DNA of 64,000 bases from Xestospongia bergquistia (lineage: Eukaryota; Porifera; Demospongiae; Haplosclerida; Petrosiidae), in the NCBI GenBank assembly GCA_963965975.1, contig OZ014419.1, forward strand, positions 4,367,677 to 4,431,676. The letters run 5' to 3'. Positions 45,960 to 59,500 of this stretch are shown here, in pieces. Below the pieces are notes generated by a model, which did no database searches, was not told the origin of the DNA, and saw only the letters and a program-made list of their open reading frames with translations. Every line of letters starts with the position of its first letter. Position 1 is the stretch's first letter. Position numbers and translations under genes: made by a program.

Positions 45960-46414
45960 TCAAGAGTAACTGTAATCACAAATATATGTATATGCATGTT
46001 TTAACTGACAAGCCTTTATCTTAGCTTTTCTAGAGCTTATTAATTTTATTTGAGTTGGTAGATACATCGATATTAAACAATTTTCTTTGCATGCTTACAC
46101 TATGCAATGAGCCTTAAAGTACATGTATAATATGATATGTCTTAGCATTCTTTTTAATAGCATAGAGTATAGGTCTAGTGCATGTACTTTATAGAACTTG
46201 CCTTTATAGCTCACTCAAGAGTTAAATGTTAAAACCTACACTATAACCTTAATAGCATCCTCTATATAAAATGTATAACAGTATTTAACCAAAATCTTCT
46301 TTTAAATTATTGCAGTAGAGCCAGTCAGCTGTCTACAGTACTAGAATATCTTCCTTCTCTAGTACTTTTAGCATTAACTTTTGTAACCAGTACATTCCAT
46401 CTTGTAATCATTAT
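45960..46414. other. Right part of the unique island
   Basis: AT-rich non-repetitive DNA with no recognised gene. Confidence 0.4.
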
Positions 46415-49400
46415 TAGTCGTCTCTACTGTGTCCTAATATAACTTTCCCATCTACTGTGTTCTAATGTGACTGTCCCATCTACTTTGTTCTAACGTAACT
46501 GTCTCATCTGCTGTGTTCTAATGTGACTGTCCCATTTACTGTGTCCAAATGTAACTGTTCTATGTACTGTGTCCTGATGTAATTGTTCCATCTACCGTTT
46601 TTTGTTGTAACTGTCCTATGTATTGTGTCCTGATGTAATTGTCCCATCTACTGTTTTATGTTGTAACTGTTCTATCTACTGTGTTCTAATGTAACAGTTC
46701 CATCTATAGGGTTGTAATCTAACTGTCCTATCTACTCTGTCCTAAAGTAATTGTCCCATCTACAGTGTTCTAATGTAACTTTCCTCTCCACTGTGTCCTA
46801 CTGTAACTCTCACATCCACTGCTTTCTAATCTAACTGTACCATCTACCGTGTTCTAATGTAACTGTCCTGTCTAATGTGTCCTATAGTAACAGTCCCATC
46901 TACTGTGTTCTAATGTACCTCTCCTCTCTATTGTGTCCTAATACAACTGTCCCATCTGTTTTGTCCTAAAGTAATTTTCCCATCTACTGTGTTCTAACTT
47001 AGCTGTCCCATCAACTGTGTCCTAATGTTACTGTCCCATCTTCTGTGTCCTAACGTAACTATTTACTGCATTCTAATGTAGCGGTTTCTACTGTGTCCTA
47101 ATGGAACTGTTTTGTGCAATTGTCATACCTACTTTGTTGTATAGTAACTATCCCATCTACTGTGTTCTAATGTAATTCTCCTGTCTATTGTGTTATAATG
47201 TAGCTCTCCTGTCTATTGTGTCCTGATGTACCTGTCCATCTACTGTGTCCTAAAGTAATTGTCCCATCTACTGTATTCTAAAGTAACTGTCCCAACTAGT
47301 GTGTTCTAAAGCAACTGTCCAATCTACTCTGACCTAAGGTAAATGTATCAGCTATTGTGTTCTAATGTAACTGTGCTCTCTACTGTGTTCTAATGTAACT
47401 GTTCCATCTACTGTGTTCTAATGCAACTGTCCCATCTACTTTGTTTGAATGTGACAGTCCTGTATACTATGTCCTAATGTAACTGTTTTGTCTATTATGT
47501 CCTAATGTAATAGTGCCATCTACTGTGTTCTAAAGTAACTGTCTCATCTACTACGTTCTTATATAACTGCCCCATCTACTATATTGTAATATAACTCTCC
47601 TGTCTTTGTGTCCTAATGCAACTGTCCCATCTACTGTGTCCTAAAGTAATTTTCCCATCTACTGTATTCTAACATAACAGTTTCGTCTACTGTGTTCTGT
47701 CCAATCTACTGTATCCTAATGTGACTGTCTTAACTACTGTGTCCTAAAGTAGCTGTCCCATCTACTGTGTTCTAATGTTACTGTCCCATCTAAAGTGTCC
47801 TAAAGTAACTGTTCCATCTACTGTGTTCTAATGTAACTGTCCAATCTACTGTGTTCTAACCTAACTGTTCCATCTACTGTATTCTAAAGTAACTGTCTGA
47901 CCTACTACGTTTTAATGCAACCATCAGATCTATTGTGTCCTCATCTAACTGTCCGATCTAATGTGTCCAAAAGTAATTGTCCAATCTAATGTGTCCCAAT
48001 GTAACTGTCCCAACTACTGTGTTCTAATATAACCATCCAATCTACTGTATCCTAATTTAAGTGTTCCATCTACTGTGTTCTAATGTAACTGTCCCATCTA
48101 CTGTGTTCTAATGTAACTGTTCTGTCTATTGTGTCGTAATGTAATTGTTCCGTCTACTGTGTTCTATTGTAACTGTCCCATCTACTGCGCTCTAATGTAA
48201 CTGTCTCATCTGCTATGTTCTAATGTAACTCTCTTGTCTATTGTGTTCTAATGTAACTGTCCCATCTACTGTGTCTTAAAGTAACTAATGTAAATTGTCC
48301 AATCTACTGTGTCCTAAGGTAATTGTTCCATCTACTATATTCTAACATAATTGTGCAATCTACTGTGTCCTAATGTAACTGTCCCAAGTACTGTGTCCTA
48401 CAGTAACTTTCCCATCTAATGTGTCCTAATGTCCCATCTACTGTGTTCTAAGCTAACTGTTCCATCTCCTGTGTTCTAAAGTAATTATCCAATCTACTAC
48501 GCTCTAATGTAACCGTCCAATTTTTGTTCTAAGCTAACTGTTCCATCTCCTGTGTTCTAATGAAATTATCCAATCTACTATGCTCTAATGTAACCGTCCA
48601 ATTTACCGTGTCCTCATCTAACTTCCTGATCTAATGTGTCCTAAAGTAATTTTCCTATCTACTGTCTTTCAATGTAACTGTCCTATCGACTATGTTCTAA
48701 GATTTGTGTCCTAAAGTAATTGTCCGTTCTACTGTGTTCTAATGTAACTGTCTTATCTAATGTGTTCTCAAGTTACTGTCCTGTCTACTGTGTCCTAATG
48801 TAACTGTCCTATCTACTGTGTTCTAATGTAATTCTCCTGTCTACTGTATTTTATTGTAACTGTTCTGTATACTGTGTCCTAATGTAACAGTGCTATCTAC
48901 TGTGTTCTAATATTACTGTGTCCAGTTGACTATATTCTGATATAACTGTCCCTTCTACTGTGTTCTAATGTAACTGTCCTCTCTACTGTGTCCTATGTAA
49001 CTCTCCTGTCTACTGTGTCCTAATGTAACTGTCCCATCTACTATGTTCTAACATAACTCTCCCATTTACTGTGTTCTAATATAACTGTCCTGTTTACTGT
49101 GTCCTAATGTAACAGTGCTATCTACTGTGTTCTAATGTAACTTTCTTGTCTACTGTGTTCTAAAGTAATTGTCCCATGTCATATGTTCTAATATAACTGT
49201 CCTATCAATTGTGTTGTAATGTAACCTTAACATGTACTGTGTCCTAATGTAGCACTCTTATTTATTCTGTAACTGTTCTATCTACTGTGACCTAATGTAA
49301 CTGTCCAATCTACTATGTTCTAACATAACTCTCCCATTTACTGTGTTCTAATATAACTGTCCTGTTTACTGTGTCCTAATGTAACAGTGCTAACTACTGT

Positions 49401-50527
49401 GTTCTAATGTAACTTTCTTGTCTACTGTGTTCTAAAGTAATTCTCCCATGTCATATGTTCTAATATAACTGTCCTATCAATTGTGTTGTAATGTAACCTT
49501 AACATGTACTGTGTCCTAATGTAGCACTCTTATTTATTCTGTAACTGTTCTATCTACTGTGACCTAATGTAACTGTCCAATCTACTCTGACCTAAGGTAA
49601 ATGTACCAGCTACTGTGTCCTAATGTAACTGTTCTGTCTATTATGTCCTAATGTAATAGTGCCATCTACTGTGTTCTAAAGTAACTCTCTCATCTACTAT
49701 GTTCTTATATAACTGCCCCATCTACTGTGTTCTGTCCAATCTAATGTATCCTAATGTGACTGTCTTAACTACTGTGTCCTAAAGTAACTGTGCCATCTAC
49801 TGTGTTCTAATGTTAATGTCCCATCTAATGTGTCCTAAAGTAACTGTTCCGTCTATTGTGTTCTAATGTAACTGTCCCATCTACTGCATTCTAATGTAAC
49901 TGTCCTATCTAATGTATTCTAAAGTTACTGTCCTGTCTACTGTGTCCTAATGTAACTGTTCTATCTACTGTGTTCTAATGTAATTCTCCTGTCTACTGTA
50001 TCCTATTGTAACTGTTCTGTATACTGTGTCCTAATGTAACAGTGCTATCTACTGTGTTCTAATATAACTGTGTCCAGTTGACTATATTCTGATATAACTG
50101 TCCCTTCCACTGTGTTCTAATGTAACTGTCCTGTCTACTGTGTCCTATGTAACTCTCCTGTCTACTATGTCCTAATGTAACTGTCCCATCTACTATCTTC
50201 TAATATAACTGTCCAATTTACTGTGTTCTAATATAACTGTCCTGTTTACTGTGTCCTAATGTAACAGTGCTATCTACTGTGTTCTAATGTAACTTTCTTG
50301 TCTACTGTGTTCTAAAGTAATTGTCCCACGTCATATCTTCTAATATAACTGTCCTATCAATTGTGTTGTAATGCAACCTTAACATGTACTGTGTCCTAAT
50401 GTAGCATTCTTATTTATTCTGTAACTGTTCTATCTACTGTGACCTAATGTAACTGTCCTATTTATTGCATTCTAATATAACTGTCCCATCTACTGTGTTC
50501 TAATGTAACTGTCCCATATACTGTGTC
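46415..50527 (+). repeat. 28-bp minisatellite array M2
   Basis: About 147 copies of a unit like CTACTGTGTTCTAATGTAAC plus TGTCCCAT, same family and orientation as M1 but with TTC instead of TCC predominating. A 272-bp block is duplicated at about 49040 and 49312, and related blocks recur near 47290 / 49585 and 50190. Confidence 0.95.
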
Positions 50528-53500
50528 CGTAGAGGACAAAGGTGTAATACTGAAACAGGTTATAACTTTTAATAACCAGATAATAATATTGTATATATAA
50601 CTGTAACATTATGAGCTACTAACACTACTGTAAGAAGTAATGGAACTCCAACTCATAGAGGACAAAGGAGAATTACTGAGATGGGTTATAACTTTTAATA
50701 ACTAGATAATAATATTGCATATATAACTGTAACATTAGGAGCTACTGATACTACTGTAAGAAGTAATGGAACTCCAACACATAGAGGTCAAAGGAGTATT
50801 ACTGAGATAGGTTATAATTTTTAATAACTAGATACTAATATTGTATATATAAATATAACTATAACATTAGGAGCTACTGATACTACTGTAAGAAGTAATG
50901 GAACTCCAACTCATAGAGGTCAAAGGAGTCTTACTGAGTTAGGTTATAATTTTTAATAGCTAGATACTAATATTGTATATATAACGAAAATTAGAAGCTA
51001 CTGATACTATTGTAAGAAGTAATGGAACTGGAACTCGTAGAGGACAAAGGTGTAATACTGAGACAGGTTATAACTTTTAATAACTAGATGCTAATACTGT
51101 ATATATAACTGTAACATTAGGAGCTACTAATACTACTTTAAGAAGTAATGGAACTGGAACTCGTAGAGGACAAAGGTGTAATACTGAGACAGGTTATAAC
51201 TTTTAATAACTAGATGCTAATATTGTATATATAACTATAAAATTAGGAGCAACTGATACTACTGTAAGAAGTAATGGAACTCCAACTCATTGAGGACAAA
51301 GGAGTATTACTGAGATAGGTTTTAAATTTTAATAACTAGATACTAATATTGTATATATAACTATAACATTAGGAGCTACTAATACTACTTTAAGAAGTAA
51401 TGGAACTGGAACTCATAGAGGACAAAGGTGTAATACTGAGACAGGTTATACCTTTTAATAACTAGATACTAATATTGTATATATAACTGTAACATTATGA
51501 GCTACTGATACTACTGTAAGAAGTAATGGAACTGCGACTCGTAGTGGACATAGAAGTAATACTGAGACAGGTTATAACTTTTAATAACTAGATACTAATA
51601 TTGTATATATAACTGTCACATTAGGTGCTACTGATACTATTGTAAGAAGTAATGGAACTGGAACTTGTAGAGGACAAAGGAGTATTACTGAGATAGGTTA
51701 TAAATTTTAATAACTAGATACTAATATTGTATATATAACTGTAACATTAGGAGCTACTGATACTACTGTAAGAAGTAATGGAACTGGAACTCGCAGAGGA
51801 CAAAGAAGTATTACTGGGACAGGTTATAACTTTTAATAACTAGATACTAATATTGTATATATAACTGTAACATTAGGAGCTACTAATACTACTGTAAGAA
51901 GCAATGGAACTGCAACTCGTAGAGGACAAAGGAGTATTACTGAGACAGGTTATAACTTTTAATAACTAGATACTAATATTGTATATATAACTGTAACATT
52001 AGGAGCTACTGATACTACTGCAAGAAGTAATGGAACTGGAACTCGCAGAGGACAAAGAAGTATTACTGGGACAGGTTATACCTTTTAATAACTAGATACT
52101 AATATTGTATATATAACTGTAACATTATGAGCTACTGATACTACTGTAAGAAGTAATGGAACTGCGACTCGTAGTGGACATAGAAGTAATACTGAGACAG
52201 GTTATAACTTTTAATAACTAGATACTAATATTGTATATATAACTGTCACATTAGGTGCTACTGATACTATTGTAAGAAGTAATGGAACTGGAACTTGTAG
52301 AGGACAAAGGAGTATTACTGAGATAGGTTATAAATTTTAATAACTAGATACTAATATTGTATATATAACTGTAACATTAGGAGCTACTGATACTACTGTA
52401 AGAAGTAATGGAACTGGAACTCGCAGAGGACAAAGAAGTATTACTGGGACAGGTTATAACTTTTAATAACTAGATACTAATATTGTATATATAACTGTAA
52501 CATTAGGAGCTACTAATACTACTGTAAGAAGCAATGGAACTGCAACTCGTAGAGGACAAAGGAGTATTACTGAGACAGGTTATAACTTTTAATAACTAGA
52601 TACTAATATTGTATATATAACTGTAACATTAGGAGCTACTGATACTACTGCAAGAAGTAATGGAACTGGAACTCGCAGAGGACAAAGAAGTATTACTGGG
52701 ACAGGTTATAACTTTTAATAACTAGATACTAATATTGTATATATAACTGTAACATTAGGAGCTACTAATACTACTGTAAGAAGCAATGGAACTGCAACTC
52801 GTAGAGGACAAAGAAGTATTACTGGGACAGGTTATAACTTTTAATAACTAGATACTAATATTGTATATATAACTGTAACATTAGGAGTTACTGATACTAT
52901 TGTAAGAAGTAATGGAACTGGAACTCGTAGAGGACAAAGAAGTATTACTGAGACAGGTTACAACTTTTAATATCTAGATACTAATATTGTATATATAACT
53001 GTAACATTAGGAGCTACTGATACTACTGTAAGAAGTAATGGAACTGGAACTCGCAGAGGACAAAGAAGTATTACTGGGGCAGGTTATAACTTTTAATAAC
53101 TAGATACTAATATTGTATATATAACTGTAACATTAGGAGTTACTGATACTATTGTAAGAAGTAATGGAACTGGAACTCGTAGAGGACAAAGAAGTATTAC
53201 TGAGACAGGTTATAACTTTTAATAACTAGATACTAATATTGTATATATAACTGTAACATTAGGAGCTACTGATACTACTGTAAGAAGTAATGGAACTGCA
53301 ACTCGTAGAGGACAGAGAAGTAATACTGAGACAGGTTATAACTTTTAATAACTAGATATTAATATTGTATATATAACTATAACATTAGGAGCAACTGATA
53401 CTACTGTAAGAAGTAATGGAACTCCAACTCATTGAGGACAAAGGAGTATTACTGAGATAGGTTATAAATTTTAATAACTAGATAATAATATTGTATATAT

Positions 53501-56500
53501 AACTGTAACATTATGAGCTACTTATACTACTGTAAGAAGTAATGGAACTGCGACTCATAGTGGACAGGAAGTAATACTGAGACAGGTTATAACTTTTAAT
53601 AACTAGATACTAATATTGTATATATAACTGTAACGTTAGGAGCTACTGATACTACTGTAAGAAGTAATGGAACTAGAACTCGTAGAGGACAGAGAAGTAA
53701 TACTGAGACAGGTTATAACTTTTAATAACTAGATACTAATATTGTATATATAACTGTAACATTTGGTGCTACTGATACTATTGTAAGAAGTAATGGAACA
53801 GGAACTCGTAGAGGAGAAAGGTGTAATACTGAGACAGGTTATAACTTTTAATAACTAGATGCTACTATTGTATATATAACTGACACATTAGGAGATACTG
53901 ATACTACTGTAAGAAGTAATGGAACTGCAACTCATAGAGGACAAAGGAGTATTTCTGAGAGAGGGTAAAACTTTTAATAACTAGATACTAATATTGTATA
54001 TATAGCTGTAACATTAGGAACTACTGATACTACTGTAAGAAGTAATGGAACTGCAACTCGTAGAGGACAAAGGTGTAATACTGAGACAGGTTATAACTTT
54101 TAATAACTAGATGCTAATATTGTATATATAACTTAAACATTAAGAGATACTGATACTATTGTAAGAAGTAATGGAACTGCAACTCGTAGAGGACAAAGGA
54201 GTATTACTGAGACAGGGTATAACTTTTAATAACTAGATACTAATATTGTATATATAGCTGTAACATTAGGAACTACTGATACTACTGTAAGAAGTAATGG
54301 AAAAGCAACTCATAGAGGACAAAGGTGTAATAATGAGACAGGTTATAACTTTTAATAACTAGATGCTAATATTGTATATATAACTGTAACATTAGGTGCT
54401 ACTGATACTCCTGGAAGAAGTAATGGAACTGCAACTCATAGAGGACAAAGGTGTAATACTGACACAGGTTATAACTTTTAATAACTAGATGCTAATATTG
54501 TATATATAACTGTAACATTAGGAGTTACTGATACTACTGTAAGAAGTAATGGAACTCCAACGCATAGAGGACAAAGGAGTATTACTGAGATAGGTTATAA
54601 CTTTTAATAACTAGATATTAATATTGTATATATAACTGTAAAATTAGGAGCTACTTATACTAATGTAAGAAGTAATGGAACTGGAACTCGTAGAGGACAT
54701 AGAAGTATTACTGAGACAGGTTATAACTTTAATAACTAGAAACTAATATTGTATATATAACTGTAACATTAGGAGCTAATGATACTACTGTAAGAAGTAA
54801 TGGAACTAGAACTCGTAGAGGACAGAGAAGTAATACTGAGACAGTTTATAACTTTTAATAACTAGATACTAATATTGTATATATAACTGTAACATTAGGT
54901 GCTACTGATACTACTGTAAGAAGTAATGGAACTGCAACTCGTAGAGGACATTAAAGTATTACTAAGACTGGTTATAACTTTTAATAACTAGATACTAATA
55001 TTGTATATATAGCTGTAACATTAAGAACTACTGATACTACTGTAAAAAGTAATGGAAGTCCAACTCATAGAGGACAAAGGAGTATTACTGAGACAGGTTA
55101 TAACTTTTAATAACTAGATACTAATATTGTATATACAACTGTTACATTAGGTGCTACTGATACTATTGTAAGAAGTAATGGAACTGGAACTCGTAGAGGA
55201 CAAAGGTGTAATACTGAGACAGGTTATAACTTTTAATAACTAGATGCTAATATTGTATATATAACTGTAACATTAGGAGCTACTAATACTACTGTAAGAA
55301 GCAATGGAACTGCAACTCGTAGAGGAGAAGGTGTATTACTTAGACAGGTTATAACTTTTAATAACTAGATACTAATATTGTATATATATCTGTAACATTA
55401 GGAGCTACTGATACTAATGTAAGAAGTAATGGAACTGGAACTCGTAGAGGACAAAGAAGTATTACTGAATCAGGTTATAACTTTTAATAACTAGATACTA
55501 ATATTGTATATATAACTGTAACATTAGGTGCTACTGATACTACTGTAAGAAGTAATATAACTGCAACTCGTAAAGGACAAAAAGTATTACTGAGACTGGT
55601 TATAACTTTTAATAACTAGATACTAATATTGTATAAATAACTGTAACATTAGGAGCTACTAATACTACTGTAAGAAGTAATGGAACTCCAAATCATAAAG
55701 GACAGAGGAGTATTACTGAGATAAGTTATAACTTTTAATAACTAGATACTAATATTGTATATATAACTGTAACATTAGGAGCTACTGATACTATTGTAAG
55801 AAGTAATGGAACTCCAACTCATAGAGGACAAAGGAGTATTACTGAGATAGGTTGTAACTTTTAATAACTAGATACTAATATTGTATATATAACTGTAACA
55901 TTAGGAACTACTGATACTACTGTAAGAAGTAATGGAACTGGAACTCGTAGAGGACAAAGAAGTATTACTGAGACAGTTAATAACTTTTAATCACTAGATA
56001 CTAATATTGTATACATAACTGTAACATTAGGAGCTGCTGATACTACTGTAAGAAGAAATGGAACTGCAACTCGTAGAGGACAGAGAAGTAATACTGAGAC
56101 AGGTTATCACTTCTAATAACTAGATACTAATATTGTATATATATCTGTAACATTAGGTGCTACTGATACTATTGTAAGAAGTAATGGAACTGGATCTCGT
56201 AGAGGACAAAGGTGTAATATTGAGACAGGTTATAACTTTTAATAACTAGATACTAATATTGTATATATAACTGTAACATTAGGTGCTACTGATACTATTG
56301 TAAGAAGTAATGGAACTGGAACTCGTAGAGGACAAAGGTGTAATATTGAGACAGGTTATAACTTTTAATAACTAGATACTAATATTGTATATATAACTGT
56401 AACATTAGGAGCTACTAATACTACTGTAAGAAGTAATGGAACTGGAACTCGTAGAGGACAAAGATGTATTACTGAGATAGGTTATAACTTTTAATAACTA

Positions 56501-59500
56501 GATACTAATATTGTATATATAACTGTAACATTAAGAGCTATTGATACTACTTTAAGAAGTAATGGAACTGGAACTCGTAGAGGACAATGAAGTATTACTG
56601 AGACAGGTTACAACTTTTAATAACTAGATACTAATATTGTATATATAACTGTAACATTAGGAACTACTGATACTACTGTAAGAAGTAATGGAACTCCAAC
56701 TCATAGAGGACAAAGGAGTATTACTGAGATAGGTTGTAACTTTTAATAACTAGATACTAATATTGTATATATAACTGTAACATTAGGAGCTACTGATACT
56801 ACTGTAAGAAGTAATGGAACTGGAACTTGTAGAGGACAAAGAAGTATTACTGAGACAGGTTATAACTTTTAATAACTAGATACTAATATTGTATATATAA
56901 CTGTAACATTAGGTGCTACTGATACTACTGTAAGAAGTAATGGAACTCCAACTCATAGAGGACAAAAAGTATTACTGAGACAGGTTATAACTTTTAATAA
57001 CTAGATACTAATATTGTATTTATAACTGTAAAATTAGGTGCTACTGATACTATTGTAAGAAGTAATGGAACTGGAACTCGTAGAGGACAAAGGTGTAATA
57101 TTGAGACAGGTTATAACTTTTAATAACTAGATGCTAATATTGTATATATAAATGTAACATTAGGAGCTACTGATACTACTGTAAGAAGTAATGGAACTCC
57201 AACTCATAGAGGACAAAAAGTATTACTGAGACAGGTTATAACTTTTAATAACTAGATACTAATATTGTATATATAACTGTAAAATTAGGTGCTACTGATA
57301 CTATTGTAAGAAGTAATGGAACTGGAACTCGTAGAGGACAAAGGTGTAATATTGAGACAGGATATAACTTTTAATAACTAGATGCTAATATTGTATATAT
57401 AACTGTAACATTAAGAGCTACTGATACTACTGTAAGAAGTAATGGAACTGGAACTCGTAGAGGACAAAGAAGTATTACTGAGACAGGTTATAACTTTTAA
57501 TAACTAGATACTAATATTGTATATATAACTGTAACATTAGGAGCTACTGATACTACTTTAAGAAGTAATGGAACTGGAACTCGTAGAGGACAAAGGTGTA
57601 ATACTGAGACAGGATATAACATTTAATAACCAGATACTAATATTGTATATATAACTGTAACATTATGAGCTACTGATACTACTGTAAGAAGTAATGGAAC
57701 TCCAACTCATAGAGGACAAAGGAGTATTACTGAGACAGGTTACAACTTTTAATATCTAGATACTAATATTCTATATATAACTGTAACATTAGGAGCTACT
57801 GAAACTACTGTAAGAAGTAATGGAACTGCAACTCGTAGAGGACAGAGAAGTAATACTGAGACAGGTTATAACTTTTAATAACTAGATATTAATATTGTAT
57901 ATATAACTGTAATATTAGGAGTTACTGATACTACTGTAAGAAGTAATGGAACTGGAACTCGTAGAGGACAAAGAAGTATTACTGAGACAGGTTATAACTT
58001 TTAATAACTAGATACTAATATTGTATATATAACTGTAACATTAGGAGCTACTGATACTACTTTAAGAAGTAATGGACCTGGAACTCGTAGAGGACAAAGG
58101 TGTAATACTGAGACAGGTTATAACTTTCAATAACTAGATGCTAATATTGTATATATAACTATAAAATTAGGAGCAACTGATACTACTGTAAGAAGTAATG
58201 GAACTCCAACTCATTGAGGACAAAGGAGTATTACTGAGATAGGTTATAAATTTTAATAACTAGACACTAATATTGTATATATAACTGTAACATTAGGAGC
58301 TACAAATACTACTGTAAGAAGTAATGGAACTCCAACTCATTGAGGACAAAGGTGTAATACTGAGACAGGTTATAACTTTTAATAACTAGATGCTAATATT
58401 GTATATATAACTATAAAATTAGGAGCAACTGATACTACTGTAAGAAGTAATGGAACTCCAAATCATTGAGGACAAAGGAGTATTACTGAGATAGGTTATA
58501 AGTTTTAATAACTAGATACTAATACTGTATATATAACTGTAACATTAGGAGCTACTGATACTAATGTAAGAAGTAATGGAACTCCAACTCATACAGGTCA
58601 AAGGAGTATTACTGAGATAGGTTATAATTTTTAAAAACTAGATAGTAATATTGTATATATAACTGTAACATTAGGAGCTACTGATACTATTGTAAGAAGT
58701 AATGGAACTGGAACTCGTAGAGGACAAAGGTGTAATACTGAGACAGGTTATAACTTTTAATAACTAGATGCTAATACTGTATATATAACTGTAACATTAT
58801 GAGCTACTGATACTACTGTAAGAAGTAATGGAACTCCAACTCATAGAGGACAAAGGAGTATTACTGAGATAGGTTATAACTTTAAATAACTAGATACTAA
58901 TATTGTATATATAACTGTAACATTAGGAGCTACTGATACTACTGTAAGAAGTAATGTAACTGGAACTCGTAGAGGACAAAGAAGTATTACTGGGACAGGT
59001 TATAACTTTTAATAACTACATACTAATATTGTATATATAACTGTAATATTAGGAGCTACTGATACTACTGTAAGAAGTAATGGAACTGCAACTCGTAGAG
59101 GACAGAGAAGTAATACTGAGACAGGTTATAACTTTTAATAACTAGATACTAATATTGTATATATAACTGTAACATTATGAGCTACTGATACTACTGTAAG
59201 AAGTAATGGAACTGCAACTCGTAGAGGACAGAGAAGTAATACTGAGACAGGTTATAACTTTTAATAACTAGATACTAATATTGTATATATAACTGTAACA
59301 TTAGTTGCTACTGATACTATTGTAAGAAGTAATGGAACTGGAACTCTTAGAGGACAAAGGTGTAATACTGAGGCAGGTTATAACTTTTAATAACTAGATG
59401 CTAATATTGTATATATAACTGTAACATTAGGAGCTACTAATACTACTGTAAGAATTAATGGAACTGGAACTCGTAGAGGGCAAAGGTGTAATACTGAGAC

